Shown: piece after piece, positions 22,102 to 31,500 of the stretch
Numbering within the stretch: the stretch's first letter is position 1
How the letters are laid out: each line of letters begins with the position of its first letter
Source of the DNA: Axinella damicornis
Lineage: Eukaryota; Porifera; Demospongiae; Axinellida; Axinellidae
Direction of reading: 5' to 3'
DNA: 64,000 nt
NCBI GenBank assembly: GCA_963931865.1
Contig: OZ007507.1
Span: 12,872,932-12,936,931 of the forward strand
Position numbers and translations under genes: made by a program
Notes under the pieces: model-generated
What the model was told of the DNA's origin: nothing
Databases searched by the model: none
Seen by the model: only the letters and a program-made list of their open reading frames with translations

Positions 22102-22762
22102 GGGTACCTGTGAAAGCCGGAACGCAGGAACGCGGAACGGAACGCGGAACGGAACGCGGAACGGAAGTAAAATGCGGGCCGCGCGCTATCATCACGCACA
22201 GGGCGTCTTTATTCACTGGACTGGACTGGACTTACCCAAAAATCTGTTTTCCAGTGTAGGACAGAAGCTAAGCATACTTATTTATTCACTAAAGTTGCTT
22301 GCAGAGCCTGCTTTCGTGTCTTTCCTCGAGTCGGTAGAGGTCAAAGGTCACGTGCATATTTAATGAGCTTCAGCAAAATGCTCTCCAGTCAGTCGTGGAT
22401 GATAGAGGAATATTATTTTCTGTTTTCTATGCTTCAGCAAACGGCTGGAGTTCGATGTCTGCGGTAAATAAGTGCCCTTCTAATCTTTTCATTGAAGCTC
22501 ATTAAATATGCACGTGACCTTTGACCTCTACCGACTCGAGGAAAGACACGAAAGCAGGCTCTGCAAGCAACTTTAGTGAATAAATAAGTATGCTTAGCTT
22601 CTGTCCTACACTGAAAAACAGATTTTTGGGTGAGTCCAGTCCAGTCCAGTGAATAAAGACGCCCTGCGCGTACGGTGCAAGTGATGATAGCGCGCGGCCC
22701 GCATTTTACTTCCGTTCCGCGTTCCGTTCCGCGTTCCTGCGTTCCGGCTTTCACAGGTACCC
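22102..22762. mobile_element. Mutator-like foldback with 9-bp target duplication (GGAAC family) and inner foldback
   Basis: The left end GGGTACCTGTGAAAGCC is followed by GGAACGC/GGAAC arrays, then CGGAAGTAAAATGCG; the right end is the inverse. Exact 9-bp direct repeats TTACGTATG lie at 22093-22101 and 22763-22771. The centre (22203-22662) is a second foldback whose ends GCGTCTTTATTCACTGG also bound a separate copy at 26669-27196. The whole 661 bp is almost one palindrome. Confidence 0.85.
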
Positions 22763-23041
22763 TTACGTATGCACTAGTAGCTACAGTATATTACATGTCA
22801 CGTCTGTCGTATGATTCTACAGAATAATTAACTTAGTGTGCATGAAAAGAGAATGAACCAAAAGTATGGGTGCAATTTCCATGACAGGCATGTCATTTTG
22901 CTCCTTAGGTTCAGTAGCTACTCAGGATAAAGCATTCATGCAACTCCTTCCAGTATATTTACACTTGGGACATAAAAAAAATCCTGGGTTAGGCTTGCTG
23001 GGTTGGCTTGCTATTCTGCAAGATGAACGCCGGTACCCTTA

Positions 23042-23675
23042 GCCGTCTGTATTCGGTGGACGGGACTCGGGACTGGACTGTGGGATTGGACTCGTGCACA
23101 GAAAGTTGCGCTCGTCATTTCTGTGAAAGCCAGAACACAGGAAATTGCGGAACGGCACTATACAGCTGCCACCGTAGATGATAGCTTACCGAGTACGCGA
23201 GGTTTAGCAACAGAGCTGTCACCATGTAGATGCCTGCCGTGGTCCTACCATGCCGCAACCAGCTCGACTTTGTTTCGGTGCGAATTCGTCCATGAGAATC
23301 TGACGACGACTTCGAGGAACACATGGCGGTCATTGCTCTAGCAAACTCTCGTAGCTACGTATACACCAAGTGCCGGTACAACCAGTTTGCGGCTCTGTTC
23401 CCGCTTACACCCACTGCGACGATACTAGTCCCCAGACCATTTCAGTCTGGGAACGAGCCGATTCAGCGCATCGTTGGGGCCCGCGCTCTGGCAGAAAGGG
23501 CTGCTGGAACTGCGTCAAGTCCTGATATCGAGTCATGGTCGTCTCCTCGAATTCGATTCATGTGATGTAAGTATTCTAGTTGTGTATGACGCTTCAAAAT
23601 GATAAGCGCAACTTTCTGTAAGTCCAGTCAAGTCACCAGTCCAGTCCCGAGCCCAGTCCACCGAATACAGACGGC
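23042..23675. mobile_element. Foldback element GCCGTCTGTATTC with (GGACT) array
   Basis: Ends GCCGTCTGTATTCGGTGGA and TCCACCGAATACAGACGGC, followed inward by GGACT-type arrays and GAAAGTTGCGCTCGTC. The left half recurs at 62687-63010. No clear target duplication. Non-coding. Confidence 0.8.
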
Positions 23676-24199
23676 CTTGTTGGTACTATACAGCTGCATG
23701 GAATTTATTGGATATTCACAGTAAAGTACCACTGCACATTGGGCGCCATCTGGGTGCAGTTATTCACAAGGGGATTTACTGGCTATAGGAAAAATTCATG
23801 TAATATTGGAACTTGAGTTGAAATATTCATCATTGTTACCAGATGCATGTTGCAAGAACGTTTCCAGGTGTGTTAAAATCTGTGCCAGTGCATGCGCAGA
23901 TGTTCCAGATGCATGTGTTTGCAAGAGCCCCCTTGAATTATATATGCTTGGGCGTGGTGTGCATGCTCAATTTTCCACCCAGGCTTCCAGCACAACATAC
24001 AAATGGCAACAACTACAAAAGCAGCAGCAGCTGTACACAGCAAAAAATCAGCATGAGTGCATCTATTGTGTTTTGTGCATTGTGCTTGTATGATGCACTG
24101 AAAATGCATCTGCCCTACAAGTATATGCACATGCATGCATAGGCTCTATATGTGTGAATCCTTGACAACTAGTAATTTGATTCCGAATAGCAGTTCTTC

Positions 24200-24331
24200 T
24201 AGTCTCAGTCCCAGACCCAACAAACCCCAGCACGGATCGCTTTTAGTATCGTGCGCGGGTATTTATAGTATTTCCGTGCGTTATACTGGAAGCAAAACAC
24301 GCGCTGGATAAACGGTCTGGGAACGAGACTA
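24200..24331. repeat. Hairpin repeat (TAGCCTCGTTCCC family), copy 3
   Basis: Starts TAGTCTCAGTCCCAGACC and ends GGTCTGGGAACGAGACTA. The middle contains inverted CCAGC...GCTGG-like arms, less perfect than in other copies. Confidence 0.7.
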
Positions 24332-24802
24332 TTCTTCGTGCAATCGAAAAAGGTGCAGGCCTGAATATATTTAGTCAATTATGCAGGTTAAGTACTCAGG
24401 ATCATTCATACAACTCTTGGATATTAATTCACAGTGAAATACCAATCCCATGTTCTTTGCACATTGGCGCCAACTGGGTGCAAACATTCATAAGATGATT
24501 TTACTGGATATAGGCAAATAGCTATTCATGTCCTATTGGAATTTGAGTTGCAATATTCATGTTACTATGAGGATTTGTGCTTTGTGAGGCAAAAAGGTAT
24601 TTGAATAGACCCTGCACAGTTCTGTTCTGGCAAATTGTTGAATTAGTAGTGTGCAGAATCACTGGCAAGAACCTACCCAACACACTGAGGAAAACCAGTC
24701 AGAACTGTATTGCAGCAAATGAGACACAAAAAATGTACACATCCTCTCTGAGTTGAAAAAACTATCATGTGTAGATCTGGGAATGCATATAATTGATGTG
24801 CC

Positions 24803-24897
24803 TAGCCTCGTTCCCAGTCCCACGCCCAGCTTTTCGTCGCTTGCAGTACGGTTCTGCAAGCGACAAAAAGCTGGGCGTGGGACTGGGAACGAGGCTA
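24803..24897. repeat. Hairpin repeat (TAGCCTCGTTCCC family), copy 4
   Basis: Near-perfect 95-bp palindrome: TAGCCTCGTTCCCAGTCCC to its complement, including the inner arm GCTTTTCGTCGCTTGCAG, with only about 10 unpaired bases at the centre. Confidence 0.9.
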
Positions 24898-26668
24898 TGA
24901 GTGCCAGCATACAAACTAACTAGAAGAATGCACTTGGCTGAAGCTGATCTGCATGGAGTATTTGCATGAACATGACTGACACGCAAACACACATTAATGC
25001 ATAATACAGGAAGTGTGGTCAGGCAAGTTGAAGCAGTCTAGCCGGCATGCTGCGGCTATATAATAATGCATGCTGCACACACTGATCCACCACACCATGT
25101 GCTCAGCAAATACATTCAGATGGATGCACTCTTCAATCTTTTATCTATACGCTAGCCCCAATCCACCACTGTAGTATAGCTATAAAAATTATAGCCATAA
25201 TTTGAATATGTCAGTCCTTGGGTGAATTCAATACAGGAAGTTACACAGAGTCTATCTGAAATATGGATGGCATTGATAGATGAAATATATAGCTATGTAT
25301 CACTCGGCACTGTGTTGTGTGGTAGCCCGGGCCCCCCATCGCCGTAGCCATTGAAGAGACAGTCCTGGTTGTGACTGTACGCATGCAAGTAGCTTGTTTT
25401 GACTGCACTGTTTGGGCTGGTGCCACAGTAGAATGGGACCCCCCAAATTAGGGCCCAGGGGTCCCCGATATGCATGCTGCTGAATGTACGGTACGCCAAA
25501 TACATTGCACGTACAAACATACTTTTCGTTAAGCTACAACACTAGCTGACACTTAACTAGGTGGGGCTTACTCAGGCTCACTTCAACAATGTTACATAGA
25601 TTTTGATACAGAATAACCCTGGGGATAACCGCAGAGGTAAAAACCTGAGTCTGGGGAGAAAAAAAACCTTGGTCACAGAACCAAGTTGTTTAGTACTGAC
25701 AGCTGGCACTTGAGGGTGTTTTGTTATAGCCATCCGTGGCTGTGTCCAATTGTCGTCGGCCTTGAAGCTCAAAATTAATGCTTGGCTTTAGTCCCTTTGC
25801 TGGATCTTGTGCTGCAGTGGTACGCATGAACCCATGCAGTACAACATTTATTGGATATCTGTACTGCATGGGTGCGGTCGTATTCATTTGTTGTTGTGTT
25901 TTGGCACCAACTTGCCCATCTGGGTACAATATTCATATGATGTGTGGAATGAATGGAACTTATGTAATCATGTATCGTGGATAATTGTGCTTTGTGCAGC
26001 AAAATGGTATTCACAGTTGTTTGATAGAAAAGGAGGTGGGATAAGGCCTATAGGGTTCCACTGCACTGCATGATGCAACCCAACTTAGGTTGTATCAAGC
26101 CTAGATTTTTCCTGCACTAGTAACCAGAAATCTGAATTCTATTTCTGTAAGCAGCCATACTCGTTAAACGAGCCATATTTGGTCACTTGAAGCCCTTTAT
26201 CCCAGCTGTCACTTGAACCTTTCCTGTTTCCTCTTCCTCCTTCTTTGGAGAAGTTCAAACTGTTTACTTCAGCTGCAAGAAAATTGGCAGCTCCCATCAA
26301 AATTCAGAATGTTTGTGCATAATTCTAAGAGCAACTGCGTCATGTGCCGAGATGCCAGTCAAAGAACTTTCTGCTTGACATTATGAGAAACTAGTGCATA
26401 ACCCACAGCAAGGCAGTTATTCCTGCAAGTAGGACAGGCCAATATTTCTGCACTGGAAAGATTACTATGACATGCACTGATCATATTGAGTTTCAGGATT
26501 ACCGTTTAATTCTCCCCTTCTTTTGCCTAAACCATGGTGCAAAGAGTGTTGTCTACACTGACATTTTTGTTAGCAAGCAAAATTTCATGTGGTTAGCCCC
26601 CTCCCCCCATAATGTCACAATGACATTATTTTGGGGAAAACAGTTTGGAGACGGCCCCTGAACATAGG

Positions 26669-27196
26669 GCGTCTTTATTCACTGGACTGGTGGACTGGAC
26701 TGGACTGGACTGGAGTGGACTGGACTCACCCTAAAATGCCTTTTTCAGTGTAGGACAGAAGCTAAGCATACTCATTTATTCACTAAGGTCGTTTGCATAG
26801 CCTGCTTTCGTGTCTTTCCTCGAGTCGGTAGAGCTCAAAGGTCACGTGCATATTTAATAAGCTTCAATGAAAAGATTAGAAGAGCATTTATTTACTGCAG
26901 AAATCGAACTCCAGCCTTTTGCTGAAGCATAGAAAATAGAAATAATATTCCTCTATCATCCACGACTGACTGAAGCACATTTTGCTAAAGCTTATTAAAT
27001 ATGCACGTGACCTTTGACCTCTACCGACTCGAGGAAAGACACGAAAGCAGGCTAGCAAGCGACCTTGGTGAATAAATAGGTATGCTTAGCTTCTGTCCTA
27101 TACTGAAAAAGGCATTTTACAGATTTTTGGGTGAGTCCAGTCCAGTCCAGTCCAGTCCAGTCCAGTCCAGTCCACCAGTCCAGTGAATAAAGACGC
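26669..27196. mobile_element. Foldback element GCGTCTTTATTCACTGG with (GGACT) array, upstream of gene B
   Basis: 528 bp with ends GCGTCTTTATTCACTGG and its complement, each followed inward by GGACT tandem units, then by AGTGTAGGACAGAAGC and CGTGTCTTTCCTCGAGTC in both arms. It ends 188 bp before the first Met codon of gene B, so it may sit in or next to its promoter. The other copy is the core of the element at 22102-22762. Confidence 0.85.
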
Positions 27197-27384
27197 ATAG
27201 CTAGGTGGTTAATGGACATGCATCATCGGTGCATTCAGAACTGGCCCTTGCCGTAACTTGCCCTACATTATAACCATTGCCCTACTTCCTGCCAGACCAA
27301 TTACCACTTTGCATTTGTTAACTGATCTTACTCTCTGTGCTAGGTAACACAAGACTGACTTTGAATACATACCAGCCATCCACA
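27197..27384 (+). promoter_or_regulatory. Putative 5' flank of gene B
   Basis: The 188 bp between the foldback element and the first in-frame ATG. No TATA box is evident. It contains a pyrimidine-rich stretch ending CTCTCTGTGCTAG (27331-27343) that could instead be a splice acceptor. Promoter status is inferred from position only. Confidence 0.3.
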
Positions 27385-28530
27385 ATGGATGGGCTGAAGG
27401 GAAGGAGGAAAGGCTCCGGCCACCTATCAGTTCCAGAAATATTAGTCCTTTCTCCTGATACCGACACTTTTGAAACAATAGACAATCCCCACATCATCAC
27501 TAATGGTAAGACAGCTTTCTCAATGATATTCACATTTTGATGGTAGCTAGTTCCTGTGCATGCTTTCTGAATCAATATAAATTTTATCCATGAAACATTG
27601 TTCCCTATGAAGGCTTGCAACTGAAAAGTGCAAAGGAAGAAACCCCACTCAAGTGCTATTCCTATGCACTATCTCCTTTCACCAAAGAACCAGTTGAGTT
27701 GGAGAAAATGATCTGGCATGGCCGTTATCCTATTCAGAGTGAACACATCCGTTGCCATGTTCTAACTCAAAGTGATGATATTCCACGACTGATTGCTCGA
27801 TACCACCGTGAGCATGCTCAGGCAGTTGTCGTTATCAACGATGCTGACAATTACACCCTGGCCTCACTCTCCTTGCATGGTGATGCACCACATGCCGACA
27901 TTCCAGTTATTGTGGTATCCTCTCAAGATGGAGAAGCACTCATGTCTACCCTAGAGGAGTGCAAACAACCTGGAGAGGTTATAGCTCAAATAGTACCGAT
28001 AAGCTCTGGATCCTCTGCACGGAGTACGTCCTCACACAGCAGAACACAAAAGAGTACGTAGGTGTTGATCTTGAAATTGCTAAGGACAAGGCATGTCTTC
28101 AAATGTTTGCAACAAACTATTGTTATTATTTTTCACCTTGTAGAGAGTACATCAATCATACAACCGTTTAGGAGAGCGTCAAGAGACCTTGTTGACCCGT
28201 GGAAAGAGTTTAAGAAATTGGCTTTCCCACGAGACGAAGAACCAAAATCTATTTGCCATGATACAAAACTGTTTCAGTTTGTGATGTCTGCTTTCAACCA
28301 CTATGAGTATGAGGTAAGCTAGCAGACCATATGGAATATGAATTGCTGTGTCTTATATTGATCATTTCTAATCTAATAAAGGTAAAATCACAGTCTGAAG
28401 CTCAAGGGAAACGATCAGATCACATATTGAAGAAATTTATGAAGACATTGGGGAAGCTCAAAGGTTCCTCAGCAGTATTGTTTAATGAAAACTTTCCATT
28501 CTACGTGATCCTTGCTGTTCGTATGCACAG
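27385..28530 (+). CDS. Gene B exons 1-4: N-terminal region with PA-like domain
   Basis: Exons 27385-27505, 27613-28023, 28144-28313 and 28382-28530. Exon 2 encodes QAVVVINDADNYTLASLS, then HADIPVIVVSSQDGEALM. This is the pattern of a protease-associated (PA) domain: a hydrophobic strand ending in a polar turn, then I-P-V-x-V-S-x-x-D-G-E-A-L. PA domains form lids or binding modules in proteases and in some RING ligases. The donor of exon 2 was set at 28024 (GTACGT), because only that choice keeps the frame into exon 3. No signal peptide is visible, so a cytosolic role as in RNF213 is likely. Vertebrate RNF213 is not known to me to begin with a PA domain. Confidence 0.6.
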
Positions 28531-31500
28531 GTGAGAACCAAATACTACATGGCAGGACTACAGCAACTAGGTTACTGATAATGTATAAACCCATAAATGG
28601 TAGCTATTGTGAAATCAGTTGTGACCTGCTAGTGACATGAAAGATGTGTTATCTTGCCTGATTGCCTTTGCATGCCGAGTAGCTCTTGTCAAAGAACATG
28701 TCAGCCAGGACATGCGGTTATGTTACACTTAAGGTAGGAAGCACGGCATCGGCGAAATCGCGCAATTTTGCTCATGAATAATTAATGAGATGACATCACT
28801 CGCATACGAGTTATTAATCTGTCTACCTTTTCCCATGGCGGCAACCGGAATAAACAAGGGGGGCTTCTCTCTTTGATGCAGCTAGCGGCCCTTTCAAGTT
28901 TTAAATCAGTACTCTGATGTGGCCGTGCGGTACTTTGAAGATTTGTTTGAACACTCTTTTCTTTTTTTTTTCTTTGTTGCGAGAAAGTCATGGTACTGGC
29001 GTTGTGATCAGATATTCAGCGCTATCAACGGACTTACAACCAGTGGGAGATTTCAATTCAGAAAACGACGTTTCGACCGAGTTTTGTCGGTCTTCATCAG
29101 GCATTTTTACAAGAACAGCGCAGTGAGCTACTTATATATACAAAAAAGATGACATCATTATCTACTGAAAAACAGAATTAAAAATAGAGACAAAGTACTG
29201 ACAATGACAAAAAACTGACAATGACAAAAAACTGGCACAATGGTGGGCTGCTATGCATGTATTGTTCGGGTGAAAGGGTTCCAGATTTCGCTAATGCCAA
29301 GTCCCGTGTCTTGGTTAAAGTTTTGGTGCCTTCTGATGAGCAGGGCTTCCTTGATTTTTCTGGGCCAGAATCTGTCCTCTGTCAATAGTGCTTCACTTCC
29401 GTCAAAGTCTATCCGATGGTCCTCAACAATATCATGTTCAGCAATAGCAGATTTTTCTGGCTGCATAAGTCTGCAGTGTCGTTTGTGTTCTGTCAGTCTC
29501 GTGCTTAGCTTGCGGCCTGTTTCACCGATGTAGACTTTAGGGCAGTCCTGGCATGGGACCCTGTAAATGACTCCTTTCTTGTCGTGTTCTTTTGTTACAG
29601 GCTTGGTCTTCACCAGGAGGGACCTGATGGTGGTCACTGTACTGAAGGCCGTGCGGATGTTTGCCCTGCCCAGTATCCGTCTGATTCGCTCGCTCACCCC
29701 TTTGACATAGGGGATTGTAATAGTTCTGATCGGGGTGTCCGGTGTGGTTGTTCCATCCAGTGTCTGTCTTCGTTGCTTGTTGAGTGCTCTGTTCACGAAG
29801 CGTTTTGGGTATCCATTCTTCTTAACAAACACCTCTTCAAGGTGTTGTTTCTCCCGTTGAAGGTCTGTTGGCAGCGAACATACCCGTTCACCTCTTTGCA
29901 TCATTGTGCGAATGATGCCGGTCTTGACTTGTGGGTGATGGTACGAGTCGAAGTGAATGTACCTGTCAGTATGCGTGGGCTTCCTGTAGACCACAGTGCG
30001 AATGGTTCCATCTTCGTTCCTAACCACTTCTGTGTCCAGAAAGGGGAGTCGTTTGTCTTCTTCAGTCTCCATGGTGAAGCTAATGGATGGTCGGCGGCTA
30101 TTGATGTGTGTGAGGAATTCCATGAGCTTTTCTCTTCCGTGTTTCCAGAGGACGAAGGTGTCGTCCACGTATCTCAACCACAGCATGGGTTTCGTCAGTG
30201 CCGTGTTGATAGCTTCTTCCTCGAAAGACTCCATGAACAGATTGGCCAGAATGGGGGAGAGGGGAGAGCCCATAGCCGCGCCCTCGTTTTGATGATAGAA
30301 CTCCCCTTCGTAGGTGAAGTAGGTGGTGTTGAGGCATTTCTCCAGCAGTGTCAGTATCGAGTCGACGCTCATTGCCGTTCTTTCTGGAAGGGATTGGTCA
30401 CGTTCCAACTTCTCCCGGATCACCTGTAGACCTTCAGGTACTGGCACATTGGTGAAAAGCGACTTCACATCAAAGCTGACCAAGACACGGGACTTGGCAT
30501 TAGCGAAATCTGGAACCCTTTCACCCGAACAATACATGCATAGCAGCCCACCATTGTGCCAGTTTTTTGTCATTGTCAGTTTTTTGTCATTGTCAGTACT
30601 TTGTCTCTATTTTTAATTCTGTTTTTCAGTAGATAATGATGTCATCTTTTTTGTATATATAAGTAGCTCACTGCGCTGTTCTTGTAAAAATGCCTGATGA
30701 AGACCGACAAAACTCGGTCGAAACGTCGTTTTCTGAATTGAAATCTCCCACTGGTTGTAAGTCCGTTGATAGCGCTGAATATCTTTTTTTTTTCTTTTTT
30801 TTTGAAGTAAAGAGCTATTCTGGCTTATTGAATGTAGCGATGGGCTATCTGAGTATGAATAACTAGGTGGAGTGAGCAGGAATGTTTGTGGGTCTGCTGA
30901 AGTGGCCAAAGAACAGCCTCCGACAGCTCCCTGGCCAAGGTACTCTAGAGAGTTGACCTTTCGGCATTACAGGCCCCGCCCATTTTCGTGTTAGGGCGAA
31001 TTTGGCTGGTTTGGTAGCTGGACTGGGCTGGTGAGAGGGAGTAGATGTGTGGCCAAAACTCTGTAACCGAGAGGTGAACGTGGAAAAGCATCTGCCTAGT
31101 TTTGCAAGGGGTAGGTTGACCTTTTGAAGAGAGCCCTTGGCTTGAGTCGGTTTTAGTTGGTGTGCGTGGAATTTTTTTTGAAAGCCTAGGGTAGCCAAAC
31201 CTCTGTTTTTGAGGGTGGCAGTGAGTTTTGGGCTGTAGCCTGCAAGTGAGGAGAGCAGGTGGTAAATCCATCCGTAGTTTTTGGGCCTGTTTTGTGTGTG
31301 TATTGATGATGGGGTCAGAGTGTCCAAATTTTCAGTTTTGTAGAGGGCCTTAAAATTGAGTTTTAGGGCATTTTCAAGCAGAGGGAGCAGTTTGATGCAA
31401 AGTATTGCTGAAACTTGTGTATGCTTTGATGCTGCCCTTTTATCCATCAACTTGGTTTCGGAGATCGGCCGTGGTGAAAACCCGGACCGGACCGGACCGG

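Larger units (their letters stand above)
23690..26120. repeat. Three diverged copies of a dispersed repeat
   Basis: Related blocks near 23695-23850, 24415-24600 and 25835-25990 share GGATAT, CAC(A)TTGG(C)GCC(A)-CTGGGTGCA and GGAA(C/T)TTGAGTTG. They are separated by hairpin repeats at 24200-24331 and 24803-24897. No gene recognised. Confidence 0.6.
29011..30783 (-). mobile_element. Penelope-like retroelement, 5'-truncated, with inverted terminal arms
   Basis: The element runs on the minus strand. It is bounded by 305-bp perfect or nearly perfect inverted arms (29011-29315 and 30479-30783), each with a hammerhead ribozyme motif. The coding part has reverse transcriptase and GIY-YIG endonuclease, the hallmark of endonuclease-bearing Penelope-like elements. 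The upstream arm is an inverted copy of the 3' end, so the reverse transcriptase begins abruptly at its SFDVKSLFTNVP block. Confidence 0.88.

Noticed and set aside
29584..30429. 281-residue plus-strand open frame
   Set aside because: Lies opposite the Penelope-like RT frame; composition is that of an antisense shadow and no domain is recognised.
30863..31450. 195-residue minus-strand open frame between the Penelope-like and Mutator-like elements
   Set aside because: No recognised domain, low-complexity Ser/Thr/Pro/Lys composition, no supporting splice or start context. Kept only as a possible relic.
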